NCBI GenBank assembly: GCA_030537675.1
Contig: JAUNVL010000009.1
Span: 1 to 48,574, forward strand
DNA length: 48,574 nt
Reading direction: 5' to 3'
DNA from: Propionibacteriaceae bacterium
Lineage (GTDB): Bacteria > Actinomycetota > Actinomycetes > Propionibacteriales > Propionibacteriaceae
Translations under genes and position numbers: made by a program
In this document: in pieces, positions 36,503 through 45,506 of the stretch
Layout of the letters: each line of letters opens with the position of its first letter
Position numbering within the stretch: position 1 is the first letter of the stretch
The notes under the pieces: generated by a model
What the model was told of the DNA's origin: nothing
The model's database searches: none
What the model saw: only the letters and a program-made list of their open reading frames with translations

Positions 36503-38245
36503 TCACAGGATCTCTTCTTCCCACTCGGGGGCCATGTCGCGGGCCACTTGGATCTCATCATTGCTGGTGCCTGCCGACACCATGGGAAACACCATCGCGT
36601 CCTTGTGGACGACGAACTCCACCACGACGGGACGGTCGTTGATCTCGAGCGCCTGCTTGATGGCGATCTCCATCTCCTCCTCGTTCGTGGCCTTCAGCCC
36701 GACGCAGCCCATGGCCTCTGCGAGCATCTGGAAGTTGGGGATGGACTCGGTGTGCAGGTCAGTGTTGGAGTACCGCTCGTTGTAGAACAGGCTCTGCCAC
36801 TGTCGCACCATTCCCAGAGAGTGGTTGTTGATGACCGCGATCTTGATGGGAATGTTGTTCAGCGCGCAGGTGACGAGTTCCTGGTTGGTCATCTGGAAAC
36901 AGCCGTCGCCGTCGATGCCCCACACGGTGCGATCCGGTGCGGCCACCTTGGCGCCCATGGCAGCCGGAACACAGAAGCCCATGGTGCCGGAGCCGCCTGA
37001 GTTGAGCCATGTGTTGGGCAGTTCATGCGGCAGGTAGTGCGCAGACCACATCTGGTGCTGGCCGACGCCGGCGGCGAAGATGGTGTCCGGCGGGCTGAGC
37101 TGACCGATCCGCTGGATGACCTCCTGCGGGGAGAGACGACCATCGGGCGCCTCGTCCCACGTGGGCTGGTACTTGGCACGCATGCCCTTCAGCAGGTTGC
37201 GCCACGGGTCGATCGCAGGCGGCTCCACCCCTGTCAGTTCCTGGTTGAGCAGCCGCATCGTTTCCTTGCAGTCGCCCACGATGGGGACGTCCACGGCCCT
37301 GTTCTTGCCGATCTCAGCCGGATCGATGTCTGCGTGGATCACCTTGGCGAACGGGGCGAAGCTGTCCAGCTTGCCGGTCACACGGTCATCGAAGCGGGTG
37401 CCGATGGCGATGAGGAGGTCCGACTTCTGCAGCGCGCCAACGGCAGCAACGGTTCCGTGCATGCCGGGCATGCCCATGTTCAACTCGTGGGAGTCCGGGA
37501 TGACACCGCGGGCCATCAGCGTGGTGACCACGGGGATCTGCGTGCGCTCCACCAGTTCGGCCAGTTCCACGTGGGCGCGGGCGCTGATGACGCCGCCACC
37601 GATGTAGAGCACGGGCTTCTTGGCCTCCATGATCATCTTCGCGGCGGCGCGAATCTGCTTGATGTGAGGCTTGGTGGTGGGCTTGTAGCCCGGCAGGTCG
37701 AGTTCTTCGGGCCAGACGAAGGGTGCCGAGTTGGACAGCGCATCCTTGGCGATGTCCACCAGCACCGGGCCGGGCCGTCCTGTGGAGGCAATGTGGAAGG
37801 CCTCGCGGATCGCCAGCGGGATGTCAGCCGTCTTCTTGATGAGGAAGCTGTGCTTGGTGATGGGCATCACGATGCCCCTGATGTCAGCTTCCTGGAACGC
37901 GTCGGTACCGATCGAGGAGGAGTTCACCTGTCCCGTGATGGCCACCAACGGTGTGGAGTCCATGTAGGCGTTCCCGATGGGGGTCACCAGGTTGGTGGCT
38001 CCGGGACCGGAGGTGGCGATGCACACACCCACCCGGCCGGTGGTCATGGCGTAACCCTCTGCAGCGTGGCCCGCCCCCTGCTCATGGCGGACCAGGATGT
38101 GGCGGATGCTGCTGTCGAAGAGCGGATCGTACGCGGGCAGAATCGCGCCACCGGGGATGCCGAACATTACCTCGACCCCGACTCGCTCGAGAGACTCAAC
38201 GAGCGCTTGCGCACCTGTCAATAGCTGGTTGTCGATGTCCGACAT
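36503..38245 (-). CDS. ilvB: Acetolactate synthase, large catalytic subunit
   Basis: 580-residue ThDP- and FAD-dependent enzyme condensing pyruvate with pyruvate or 2-oxobutyrate. N-terminal ThDP pyrimidine domain with catalytic Glu55 in [14 protein letters not shown]; central FAD domain ([16 protein letters not shown]); C-terminal ThDP pyrophosphate domain with [15 protein letters not shown] and the NN end of the Mg-binding motif. The ATG has GGGAGAG close upstream. It is first in ilvBNC and preceded by a leader peptide and an attenuator. Confidence 0.97.
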   Translation of the reverse strand: MSDIDNQLLTGAQALVESLERVGVEVMFGIPGGAILPAYDPLFDSSIRHILVRHEQGAGHAAEGYAMTTGRVGVCIATSGPGATNLVTPIGNAYMDSTPLVAITGQVNSSSIGTDAFQEADIRGIVMPITKHSFLIKKTADIPLAIREAFHIASTGRPGPVLVDIAKDALSNSAPFVWPEELDLPGYKPTTKPHIKQIRAAAKMIMEAKKPVLYIGGGVISARAHVELAELVERTQIPVVTTLMARGVIPDSHELNMGMPGMHGTVAAVGALQKSDLLIAIGTRFDDRVTGKLDSFAPFAKVIHADIDPAEIGKNRAVDVPIVGDCKETMRLLNQELTGVEPPAIDPWRNLLKGMRAKYQPTWDEAPDGRLSPQEVIQRIGQLSPPDTIFAAGVGQHQMWSAHYLPHELPNTWLNSGGSGTMGFCVPAAMGAKVAAPDRTVWGIDGDGCFQMTNQELVTCALNNIPIKIAVINNHSLGMVRQWQSLFYNERYSNTDLHTESIPNFQMLAEAMGCVGLKATNEEEMEIAIKQALEINDRPVVVEFVVHKDAMVFPMVSAGTSNDEIQVARDMAPEWEEEIL

Positions 38246-38284
38246 GGCTCTCCCTTCGGGTCATGGGCTGTGATCTTGGCCAAC

Positions 38285-38317
38285 AAAAAACCCTCGGCGC
38301 CGGATGGCACACGAGGG
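38285..38317 (-). terminator. ilvB attenuator terminator
   Basis: CCCTCG (38312-38317) pairs with CGAGGG (38291-38296); an inner stem GTGCC/GGCGC extends it with one bulged base, loop ATCC. Six T residues (38285-38290) follow at once, a textbook intrinsic terminator placed 39 bases before the ilvB ATG and after the leader peptide. It should stop transcription when branched-chain aminoacyl-tRNAs are plentiful. Confidence 0.85.
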
Positions 38318-38347
38318 AGCGTTTCGCTTGTACAGATGCGAAACGCT
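38318..38347 (-). promoter_or_regulatory. Leader hairpin between ilv leader peptide and terminator
   Basis: AGCGTTTCGC (38338-38347) pairs perfectly with GCGAAACGCT (38318-38327), ten base pairs with a ten-base loop. The left arm begins just after the leader-peptide stop codon, so a ribosome completing the peptide would cover it. It abuts the terminator stem. I could not identify the alternative antiterminator pairing by eye. Confidence 0.6.
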
Positions 38348-38380
38348 TCAGAAAATTACGAGACGTTGGTTGTTGATCAC
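38348..38380 (-). CDS. ilvBNC leader peptide
   Basis: Ten-codon frame GTG to TGA encoding MINNQRLVIF, with Ile, Leu, Val and Ile codons among ten, just before the hairpin pair. This is the content expected for attenuation by branched-chain aminoacyl-tRNA supply, as described for ilvBNC of Corynebacterium glutamicum. No Shine-Dalgarno is present. CATTGT ends six bases upstream of the GTG, so transcription and translation probably start together (leaderless). Too short for normal gene finders. Confidence 0.7.
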   Translation of the reverse strand: MINNQRLVIF

Positions 38381-38386
38381 ACGAGC

Positions 38387-38416
38387 ACAATGGCCCAGCA
38401 CGCTCAATGCTGTCAA
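38387..38416 (-). promoter_or_regulatory. ilvBNC promoter
   Basis: Perfect -35 TTGACA (38411-38416), 18-base spacer, CATTGT (38387-38392) on the minus strand. The predicted start point falls at or next to the GTG of the leader peptide. Confidence 0.6.
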
Positions 38417-38442
38417 GCGCACTCGCCGTGGTCTTGAATGTT

Positions 38443-38477
38443 GAGACGGGCCGGCCACCAGGGGTGACGGCCCGTCT
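38443..38477 (-). terminator. Hairpin downstream of the small membrane protein gene
   Basis: Perfect 11-bp stem (GAGACGGGCCG with CGGCCCGTCTC), 14-base loop, 31 bases past the stop at 38508 and upstream of the ilvB promoter. No T-run, but its position between units fits a terminator. Confidence 0.6.
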
Positions 38478-38507
38478 CCACAACACTCGACGTGCAGCGC
38501 GTTCTTC

Positions 38508-38996
38508 TCAGACGACGGGTGCGTCGTGGTGTACGCCCACACGGGCCGATGGCCGGATGTTCATGAGTGCCCAGCCAATCAGTCCGAACATCAGACCGAG
38601 ACCGATCACCATCGCCGCGACACCGAAAGCCAGCACGGAAGTGAAGAGTGAGGCCCTCAGGAATGAGGCGTTCATGACGGTGTTGCGCTGAGCGTTGTAC
38701 TTGTCGGCAAGCTCCTGATCACCTGACTCCTTGGCGGCACCGGCAAGAGAGCCGAGCTCGGCATAGGTGTTGCCCTCCGAAGCATCAAGGGCGTGCCTGT
38801 TGATGATGTCAGCCTGCGCATAGGCCGTGAATGGGCCTCGGACGTCCTTGCCGGCAAGGAATGCGGCGTCGTCGGGGACGACGATGTTCTCGGCGGACAG
38901 TTGGCTGCTGACGGTGCCGTAAGTGATGCCGCCTGCGACGACCATGACGATGCCGGCGATGAGGGAGATCAGTCCCACGACTCTGGGGATGTTCAT
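38508..38996 (-). CDS. Small two-helix membrane protein, unknown function
   Basis: 162 residues with an N-terminal transmembrane helix (VVGLISLIAGIVMVVAGGI), an extracytoplasmic region of about 85 residues and a second hydrophobic hairpin-like segment (VLAFGVAAMVIGLGLMFGLIGWAL). Similar actinobacterial proteins are often mislabelled as aromatic ring-opening dioxygenase LigA; nothing catalytic is seen. The start is ATG 38996 with GGAG six bases upstream; the longer frame to 39074 is not supported. Confidence 0.75.
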   Translation of the reverse strand: MNIPRVVGLISLIAGIVMVVAGGITYGTVSSQLSAENIVVPDDAAFLAGKDVRGPFTAYAQADIINRHALDASEGNTYAELGSLAGAAKESGDQELADKYNAQRNTVMNASFLRASLFTSVLAFGVAAMVIGLGLMFGLIGWALMNIRPSARVGVHHDAPVV

Positions 38997-39079
38997 TTCT
39001 GGCTCCGATGGATTGGATGATGAGCCCGGCCGGGGTGAGGACCGAACGTGATGCGGATTGATGCTAGGACACACATGTC

Positions 39080-39115
39080 AGAGGTTGGCAGCCGGACACG
39101 CGCACTGCCACCTCT
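39080..39115 (-). terminator. Hairpin at the end of the HIT gene
   Basis: AGAGGTTGGCAG pairs with CTGCCACCTCT (11 pairs, one bulged base), overlapping the stop codon of the HIT gene. It probably ends the helY-hisF-HIT transcript. T-richness downstream is weak. Confidence 0.5.
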
Positions 39116-39512
39116 ATTCGGCGGTCAGGAGCGCGTACACCTCGTCGAGATCGCGGTGGATGGCGCCCCTGATGTTCCTGATTCCCGGCGAGTCGGCGTG
39201 ACGCGGCAGGACGTGGATGTGTGCGTGGAAGACCTCCTGGCCGGAGTCCGCGCCCACGTTGGTCAGGATGTTGAAGCCTGTGGCACCCAGTCGTGTCCGC
39301 AGCAGCGCACTGACGGCGAGCACGGAGGGTGCCAGTTCGGCAAGGACGTCCTCATCCACGAGGGCATGGTCCACGTGGCGGCGCGGGATCACCAGCGTGT
39401 GTCCCTCCTGCCACGGTTCGATGTCCAGGAAGGCGTAGGCACGATCATCGGCATACACCTGCTTGGAGGGAATTTCTCCGGCCACGATTCTGCAGAACAG
39501 GCACTCGGACAT
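39114..39512 (-). CDS. HIT-family nucleotide hydrolase
   Basis: 132-residue histidine-triad protein. The triad is in EVFHAHIHVLPR (His96, His98, His100); Cys4 and Cys7 in CLFCRIVAGEIP form the zinc site of HinT-like proteins. These hydrolyse adenosine phosphoramidates and related nucleotides. ATG 39512 with AAGGGA nine bases upstream is preferred to an in-frame start at 39536 that lies in the hisF end. It follows hisF by 20 bases. Confidence 0.92.
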   Translation of the reverse strand: MSECLFCRIVAGEIPSKQVYADDRAYAFLDIEPWQEGHTLVIPRRHVDHALVDEDVLAELAPSVLAVSALLRTRLGATGFNILTNVGADSGQEVFHAHIHVLPRHADSPGIRNIRGAIHRDLDEVYALLTAE

Positions 39513-39532
39513 GACGTGGGGTCCCTTTCGGT

Positions 39533-40294
39533 TCAACGGACGATGTGGCCGGCAGCGCGCAGCGCTTCCTTGACCTCGGTCACGGTGAGAGTTTGGTAGT
39601 GGAACACGCTGGCGGCCAGCACCGCGTCGGCACCTGCGTCGGCGGCTTCCACAAAGTGCTGGGCGGTACCTGCACCGCCGGAAGCGATCAGCGGAACGTC
39701 GACGACGGCGCGAACAGCGCGGATCATTTCGAGGTCGAAACCGGAGGTGGTGCCATCGGCATCCATGGAGTTGAGCAATACCTCACCCACACCCCGCGCG
39801 ACGGCGTCGCGTGCCCACTCCAGCGCGTCCCGCCCGGCAGATTTCCTGCCACCGTGCGTGGTGACGCCGAAGCCGGACGGCATCGACTCCTCCCGGCGGG
39901 CGTCCAGGGAGAGGACCAGCACCTGGTTGCCGAAGCGTCCGGCGATCTCGTCGATGACGTCGGGCCGCTCCAGCGCGCCGGTGTTGATGCCCACCTTGTC
40001 AGCGCCGCACCGCAGAAGCGCATCCACGTCCTCGACGCTGCGGACTCCCCCGCCCACCGTCAGTGGGATGAAGACGCTCTCTGCGCAGCGGGAGACCATG
40101 TCTCGGGTGGTGGCACGGCCCTGCGAGGAGGCGGAGATGTCCAGGAACACCAGTTCATCCGCGCCGGCAGCGCTGTACGTGGCGGCCAACTCCACGGGGT
40201 CACCGGCGTCGCGCAGGTTCTCGAAGTTCACACCCTTGACCACGCGCCCGTCGTGGACGTCGAGACAGGGGATCACGCGCAGGGATACGGCCAT
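39533..40294 (-). CDS. hisF: Imidazole glycerol phosphate synthase, cyclase subunit
   Basis: 253-residue (beta/alpha)8 cyclase of histidine synthesis, partner of HisH. The N-terminus [18 protein letters not shown] carries catalytic Asp11; [10 protein letters not shown] and LSLDAR with the second catalytic Asp follow; LIASGGAGT lies near the end. The other his genes are not in the window. TAGGGT ends six bases before the ATG, just past the helicase stop, suggesting a leaderless internal promoter. Confidence 0.96.
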   Translation of the reverse strand: MAVSLRVIPCLDVHDGRVVKGVNFENLRDAGDPVELAATYSAAGADELVFLDISASSQGRATTRDMVSRCAESVFIPLTVGGGVRSVEDVDALLRCGADKVGINTGALERPDVIDEIAGRFGNQVLVLSLDARREESMPSGFGVTTHGGRKSAGRDALEWARDAVARGVGEVLLNSMDADGTTSGFDLEMIRAVRAVVDVPLIASGGAGTAQHFVEAADAGADAVLAASVFHYQTLTVTEVKEALRAAGHIVR

Positions 40295-40307
40295 GCCGAC
40301 ACCCTAC

Positions 40308-43082
40308 TCAGTCCTCCTCCAGGTCGACGTCGACGACACCTCGGCGCATCCGGTCGACGATGCTGAGGCAGGTGCGGCGCAGGTCCCCCGGACCGGCAGC
40401 CTGTGCCAACTGGCCAGCGAAATCCACCACTTGCCGCACCCAGCGCACGAAGTCACCGGCGGAGAGTTGGCCGTGGGCGAGTACCTTCGCAAGATCCTGG
40501 CCGCTCGCCCAACGCCATGACACCTCGGCGAACCCGATGTCGGGTTCGCGGCCACGGTCGCGGCGATGCTTGCGCTCCAGCAGACCCACTTCACGCCACA
40601 CCTGTCTGAGTTCTGACTGGGCGCGCTCGCTGGCGGCGTCAGGCATCCGGGGCGTCAGCATGTCGCGCGACGGTCGGGACTCGTACAGCATCGTCGAGAG
40701 CACGGCAGCCAGTTGCGGCGCATCCAACCCGGCGAAGACGTCGCGCCGGATGCACTCGGCGGCCACCAGGTCCAGCTCGTTGTAGATGCGACGCAGCATG
40801 CGTCCCGCATCAGTCAGCTCATCGCCATCGAGGTAGCCGAGTTCCTCCAGGACGGCGCACACACGGTCGAACTGGGTGCCGAGCGAGTTGGTGCGGGCAG
40901 CGATGTCGGACTCGCTGCGGAGGCGCTCACGCTCCAGCCGCAGCACCGTGGCCGCTGCCACGGCATGCTTCTCGCGGTCCTCGCAGGCGTGGCAGGGGTG
41001 TGCCTTCAGTTCGCGCCGCAGCTCGGCGATTCGCTGCATCTGCGCCTCGTCGGTGGGAGGGGCGCTGTGATCCGGCTCGTCGGGATCGATGCTGTCCAGT
41101 TTGTTCGACATCGCCGAGAGGAGCGCCCGCCGCTCCGCGCGGTCCCGGACGCTGAACCGGCGTGGCACCCGGACCCGCCCTGCGGGAACCGGTGGTGAAG
41201 TCAGGTCGTGGGGTTGCAGCCGCAGCATGGTGTGGTCGCCGGCGATGACCTGCACCCAGGGAACCGAATCCCTGTTCACCTTCTGGCCCACCCCCAGCAC
41301 CACGCACCACCCCTGGCGCCCCACGTGGATGATGTCACCCGGCACCAGGGACCCGACAGCGTCAGCGATATCCGTGACCCGCTGCGCCCTGCGCTGCTTG
41401 GCGCTGCTCGATTCCAGGCCGGAGATCTCGTCGCGCAACAAGGCGTAGGACATGAAATCACCGAGGTGGCACTCAATGTCTTGCTGGGCGTCCGCCAGTT
41501 CCTCCGCCACGCGCAGGCCCACGCGGGACGCAGTGACCACGGACTTGTCGGTCTGGAACTGGGCGAAGCTCTGGTTGAGGAGTTCACGGCCCCGCACCCG
41601 GCCGAGCGTCGCCGTGAGGTTCACGGCCATGTTGTAGCTCGGCGCGAAGCTGGAGCGCAGCGGGTAGGTGCGGCGAGAGGCCAGCCCCGCCACGGCGCGC
41701 GGATCCATGCCGGATTGCCACAGGACCACCGCATGGCCCTCCACGTCGATCCCCCGGCGACCAGCACGGCCCGTCAGCTGGGTGTACTCCCCCGGGGTGA
41801 TGTCCACGTGCGCCTCCCCGTTGTACTTGACGAGCTTCTCGAGCACGACGGTGCGGGCAGGCATGTTGATACCGAGCGCCAGCGTCTCCGTGGCGAACAC
41901 CAATTTCAGTGCCCCGGACGTGAAGCCCTCCTCGACGATGGCCTTGAAGGCGGGCAACTGTCCCGCGTGATGGGCTGCGACCCCGGCGCACAGCGCGAAC
42001 CGGAAGTCCTCGAAGTCGAGCGCGTCGAGGTCATCGGTCGACAGGCTGGCGGTGTGACGGTCAGCGATCTCGCCCAGCGCACGGGCCTCGGAGCGGTTGG
42101 TGAGCTGTACGCCTGAATGCAGCAGTTGTTTCACGGCGGAGTCGCAGCCGACGCGGGAGAAGATGAAACAGATGGCTGGCAGCAGGTTGGCCTCGGACAG
42201 CACCCGTGCCATGTCATCGCGGCGCGTGGGCTTGGTGGCGAATCGGGGATGTGTGGCACCACCGTACTGACCGGATCCCCGTCCCCCACCCTGGGGCTTC
42301 CCCTTGCCGGACCTGCCGCGGGGTCGTCGTGAATCGTCGCGCACCTGGGATGCTTCACCCTTGCTGACGCGTAGCAGTTCCTTGTTGACCCTTGCCGCCC
42401 TCGCGCTCGGCAGTTCCTGGGCAGTGGGGGCCACGCCGTCGAACAGGTCAACAAGTTTGCGGCCCACCAGCACGTGCTGGAACAGCGGGACGGGTCTGCG
42501 CTCCGAGACCACCACCTGGAACTCTCCCCGAACGGTGCGCAACCACTCGCCGAAGTCCTCGACATTGCTGACGGTGGCGGACAGGGCCACGATGGAGACC
42601 GACGACGCCAGTCCGAGGATGACCTCCTCCCAGACGGCACCGCGAAAGCGGTCGGCCAGGTAGTGGACCTCATCCATGACAACGAATCCCAGGTTGTGCA
42701 GCGTGGGAGAGCCCGCATAGATCATGTTGCGCAACACTTCCGTGGTCATCACCACGATCTGGGCCTCCGGATTGACTGAGCTGTCGCCGGTCAGGAGCCC
42801 CACCCGCTCGGAGCCCCAACGCTCCACGAGGTCATGGTATTTCTGATTGCTCAGCGCCTTGATCGGGGTGGTGTAGAAGCACTTCCGCGACTCCTGGATG
42901 GCCAGCCAGACGGCGAACTCCCCCACCACGGTCTTTCCGGCACCCGTCGGTGCGGCCACCAGGACCCCGTGCCCCTCGGCCAGTGTTGTGCAGCCCTCGA
43001 TCTGGTAGGCGTCGAGTCCGAACGGGTAGTCGCGGGCGAATTCAGCCACGTTCGGCTGCGGGTCAGATGCCTGGGTGCTCAC
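40308..43082 (-). CDS. helY: HelY/Ski2-type DEAD-box (DEVH) RNA helicase
   Basis: 924-residue superfamily 2 helicase. Walker A APTGAGKT (44-51), Walker B DEVH (137-140), motif III LSATVSN, motif VI LTGRAGRRGID, then a winged-helix region, a DSHCT-like C-terminal domain (from about 740) and a short acidic tail. A Gly/Arg/Lys-rich low-complexity insert (about 265-285) lies between the two RecA folds. This matches mycobacterial HelY, which always lies next to tatC. GTG start overlapping the stop of the lipid-kinase gene (GTGA), implying coupling. Confidence 0.93.
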   Translation of the reverse strand: MSTQASDPQPNVAEFARDYPFGLDAYQIEGCTTLAEGHGVLVAAPTGAGKTVVGEFAVWLAIQESRKCFYTTPIKALSNQKYHDLVERWGSERVGLLTGDSSVNPEAQIVVMTTEVLRNMIYAGSPTLHNLGFVVMDEVHYLADRFRGAVWEEVILGLASSVSIVALSATVSNVEDFGEWLRTVRGEFQVVVSERRPVPLFQHVLVGRKLVDLFDGVAPTAQELPSARAARVNKELLRVSKGEASQVRDDSRRPRGRSGKGKPQGGGRGSGQYGGATHPRFATKPTRRDDMARVLSEANLLPAICFIFSRVGCDSAVKQLLHSGVQLTNRSEARALGEIADRHTASLSTDDLDALDFEDFRFALCAGVAAHHAGQLPAFKAIVEEGFTSGALKLVFATETLALGINMPARTVVLEKLVKYNGEAHVDITPGEYTQLTGRAGRRGIDVEGHAVVLWQSGMDPRAVAGLASRRTYPLRSSFAPSYNMAVNLTATLGRVRGRELLNQSFAQFQTDKSVVTASRVGLRVAEELADAQQDIECHLGDFMSYALLRDEISGLESSSAKQRRAQRVTDIADAVGSLVPGDIIHVGRQGWCVVLGVGQKVNRDSVPWVQVIAGDHTMLRLQPHDLTSPPVPAGRVRVPRRFSVRDRAERRALLSAMSNKLDSIDPDEPDHSAPPTDEAQMQRIAELRRELKAHPCHACEDREKHAVAAATVLRLERERLRSESDIAARTNSLGTQFDRVCAVLEELGYLDGDELTDAGRMLRRIYNELDLVAAECIRRDVFAGLDAPQLAAVLSTMLYESRPSRDMLTPRMPDAASERAQSELRQVWREVGLLERKHRRDRGREPDIGFAEVSWRWASGQDLAKVLAHGQLSAGDFVRWVRQVVDFAGQLAQAAGPGDLRRTCLSIVDRMRRGVVDVDLEED

Positions 43083-44029
43083 CCTTTCACGGTAGCAGCG
43101 GGCTGGCTGTACTCTGCGTCGACGAAAACCTTGAGCGCGCCCGGGGCGGCCGTCACTGTGACGGGCACATCCCCCAGTTCCTCACCATCGCCCATGCAGA
43201 ACAAGCCATCGCCGGCGATCTCCACCTGATGTGCGCGGAACTGCTGCACCGATGGGTGTTTCACGAAGTTGCCCGAGTACATCTGTGGCAGCAGCCTCAA
43301 CAGGGTGGTGCGGGACACGGGATCCACGATGGTGACGTCCAGCATGCCGTCGGTGGGATCCGCGTTGGGGGCGATCCTCATGCCGCCGCCGAACATGCCG
43401 GTGTTGCAGACGGCAACGATCATGGCTTCCTGGATGCGCAGCACACCGTCGATCCGCAGGCGGTACTGCAGCGGCGAGAAGTGGACGAGTTCACGCAGCG
43501 CGATCCAGCCGTAGCTCAGGCTCCCGAAGCGCAGTGAGATGTCGTTGGTGGCGCGATTGACGCGGGCGTCGTAGCCGGTGGACAGCACGGCCCCGACGTA
43601 GCGCGACGGGTAGGCCTCATTCGAGACGTGCGACAGGTCCACGCGCCGGGTGGCGCCGACGCAGATGGCGTCCACGGCCCGGGGAAGGTCCTTGGGTACG
43701 CCCACGCCGCGCGCGAAGTCGTTGCCTGTGCCGGCGGGGATGATGCCGAGCGTGGCGAGGGTGCCGGCGCAGGCGTTGAGCCCGAGGTGGGCCATGCCGT
43801 CGCCACCCATGACCAGGACGGCGTCGCCCTCGCGCGCCTCAAGTGCCGCAGTGCGGGTCAGTTTTTCGGCATCCGTCCAGGAGGACGAGGTGATCACGTG
43901 CACTTCAGCGGTGGGGAGGCCATCACGCAGGGCACGGGCGACGTGTGGCAACTCACGACCGGAGCGGCCACCCCCCGAGCCCTGGTTGACCACCAGTGTG
44001 TAGAGGCGCGGCTTGGCGATTTCCCTCAT
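43079..44029 (-). CDS. Diacylglycerol kinase-family lipid kinase
   Basis: 316-residue DAGK-catalytic-domain protein (DgkB/YegS-like). The nucleotide-binding GGDG motif (75-78, in VMGGDGMAHLGLN), IIPAGTGNDFARG and the FCMGDGEELGD block near the C-terminus are typical. Cytoplasmic, probably membrane-associated; it likely phosphorylates diacylglycerol or a related lipid for phospholipid recycling. It lies 13 bases after tatC and overlaps helY. Confidence 0.92.
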   Translation of the reverse strand: MREIAKPRLYTLVVNQGSGGGRSGRELPHVARALRDGLPTAEVHVITSSSWTDAEKLTRTAALEAREGDAVLVMGGDGMAHLGLNACAGTLATLGIIPAGTGNDFARGVGVPKDLPRAVDAICVGATRRVDLSHVSNEAYPSRYVGAVLSTGYDARVNRATNDISLRFGSLSYGWIALRELVHFSPLQYRLRIDGVLRIQEAMIVAVCNTGMFGGGMRIAPNADPTDGMLDVTIVDPVSRTTLLRLLPQMYSGNFVKHPSVQQFRAHQVEIAGDGLFCMGDGEELGDVPVTVTAAPGALKVFVDAEYSQPAATVKG

Positions 44030-44042
44030 GAAGAAGCCGCGA

Positions 44043-44915
44043 TCACTTGCCGTCGTTGACGTCGATGGACCAGTCCGCGACGACGTCAGCCGTGATGCCC
44101 TTGCGCTTGTCGAGGATGAGACAGATGGCCTCGGCGATCATGTAGAGCACAACCATGGGAACGGACAGCGCCAGCATGGAGAACGGGTCCGTGGAGGGGG
44201 TGGCAACGGCTGCGAACACGAAGGTGCCGAAAATCACGAACTTGCGGGACTTCACCAACTGGTGGCCCTTCACCACGCCCGCCATGTTCAGCGCCACGAG
44301 CACCACGGGCAGAAGGAACGAGACGCCGAACACCAGGATGATCTTGATCTCGAGCGCCAGGAAGCTGCTCATCTCCAGCAGGTTCACGATGTCCAGCCCC
44401 TGGGGCGTGAACCCCAACATCACGGCGATGCCCTTGGGCCAGATGAAATAGCCCAGCGTGCAGCCAGCCAGGAACAATGGAATGGCCGCCGACAGGAAAC
44501 CCATCGCGTACTTCTTCTCCTTGGACACCAACCCCGGCGCCACGAACGCCCAGAGCTGATACATCCAGATGGGGCAGGAAACGATGACGCCCGCCATGGA
44601 GCAGGCGATGACGGCGAGCGTCAGTGGCCGCACCACACCATCGTTGACGATGAGCGTCTGTGCCCCCGGGTTGGCGGCCATCAGCGCGGCGCGGGCGGTG
44701 AAGTACGGCTGGAGGATGAAATCGATCAGCTCTTTGTAGAAGAAGATGGCGACGATGCCGGTGATGACAACCGCCGTCACGGAAATGGTCAATCGGTAGC
44801 GGACCTCGCGGAGGTGGTCCATGAGCGCCATCGTGCCGTCCTCGGACGGCGCGGGTGGGCGCAGCCAACCGAGCCGACGCGGCTTCGCGTCGGGCTCAGT
44901 GGCAGTGGTGGCCAT
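44043..44915 (-). CDS. tatC: Sec-independent protein translocase TatC
   Basis: 290-residue multi-spanning receptor component of the twin-arginine system, recognising RR signal peptides. Six hydrophobic segments are visible. The N-terminal cytoplasmic motif is MDHLREVRYR, with the conserved Glu; the first periplasmic region contains a Pro/Thr/Phe-rich stretch; FAAVATPSTDPFSML marks the fifth helix region. Three bases separate it from tatA. Confidence 0.97.
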   Translation of the reverse strand: MATTATEPDAKPRRLGWLRPPAPSEDGTMALMDHLREVRYRLTISVTAVVITGIVAIFFYKELIDFILQPYFTARAALMAANPGAQTLIVNDGVVRPLTLAVIACSMAGVIVSCPIWMYQLWAFVAPGLVSKEKKYAMGFLSAAIPLFLAGCTLGYFIWPKGIAVMLGFTPQGLDIVNLLEMSSFLALEIKIILVFGVSFLLPVVLVALNMAGVVKGHQLVKSRKFVIFGTFVFAAVATPSTDPFSMLALSVPMVVLYMIAEAICLILDKRKGITADVVADWSIDVNDGK

Positions 44916-44918
44916 TCT

Positions 44919-45221
44919 TTAGAGACCGGTATCGCTCTGACGGAGCTGCTCACGGGCCGCTGCCTCGCGTGCGTTCAGGTCACGTTCACGTGCCTCGATC
45001 TCACGGATGCGACGCTCCTGCTCCGTCTCGATGCGTGTCTCGGGCTGCACAATTTCTGCGTCCACCACTTCGCCGTCCTCGGACCCGTCGACGGCCTTGA
45101 TCTCCGACTTGAACTCACGGATCGAGCGTCCGACGCCCTTGCCGAGACCGGCCAAGCGCGAGCCGCCGAACAACAGCAGGGCAATTCCCAGGATGATGAG
45201 CAATTCCATTCCACCAGGCAT
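44919..45221 (-). CDS. tatA: Sec-independent protein translocase TatA
   Basis: 100-residue pore component. A single N-terminal helix (MELLIILGIALLLFGGSRLA) is followed by the amphipathic helix GLGKGVGRSIREFKSEI and a charged Glu/Arg-rich tail. The start is ATG 45221 (MPGGMELL) after AGAGGTGG, six bases away; the far longer open frame to 45401 overlaps the neighbouring gene and is rejected. It acts with TatC. Confidence 0.95.
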   Translation of the reverse strand: MPGGMELLIILGIALLLFGGSRLAGLGKGVGRSIREFKSEIKAVDGSEDGEVVDAEIVQPETRIETEQERRIREIEARERDLNAREAAAREQLRQSDTGL

Positions 45222-45276
45222 GCCTGTCCACCTCTTTCCCCGGGACCGCACCCGGGCTAGTTCTACAGATGCGATT

Positions 45277-45462
45277 CTACTCGTGACTGCCGGATGGCAG
45301 TTGGATGCGTCCCAGCAGTTCGCCGGCTTCCTCCGCGTGTCGACCCACCATGCGCACTTCGCTGAACAGGTCGGACGCCTTGTGGGCCAGCCACACGGCA
45401 TAGGAGACCGCGGTCACAGCACCGAGCAGCGCGACGCCGCCAAAGATGAGAACCCAGATCAC
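45277..45462 (-). CDS. Small single-span membrane protein, unknown function
   Basis: 61 residues: one N-terminal transmembrane helix (MIWVLIFGGVALLGAVTAVS) and an acidic/basic helix with Val-Gly-Arg-His and Leu-Leu-Gly patterns. It lies between pafC and tatA, where many actinobacteria have a small membrane protein. There is no Shine-Dalgarno; TACCAT (45470-45475) ends seven bases before the GTG, so it is probably leaderless. Function unknown; a link to Tat is only positional. Confidence 0.7.
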   Translation of the reverse strand: MIWVLIFGGVALLGAVTAVSYAVWLAHKASDLFSEVRMVGRHAEEAGELLGRIQLPSGSHE

Positions 45463-45506
45463 GAACGAAATGGTACCCCGCTGGCAGGCGGCCAGCGAAA
45501 GAGGGA

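Noticed and set aside
38285..38380. A T-box or BCAA riboswitch upstream of ilvB
   Set aside because: No T-box core sequence or specifier stem was seen; a leader peptide with terminator explains the region better.
41208..42116. Plus-strand frame of about 300 codons inside helY
   Set aside because: Antisense shadow without recognisable domains or a ribosome site.
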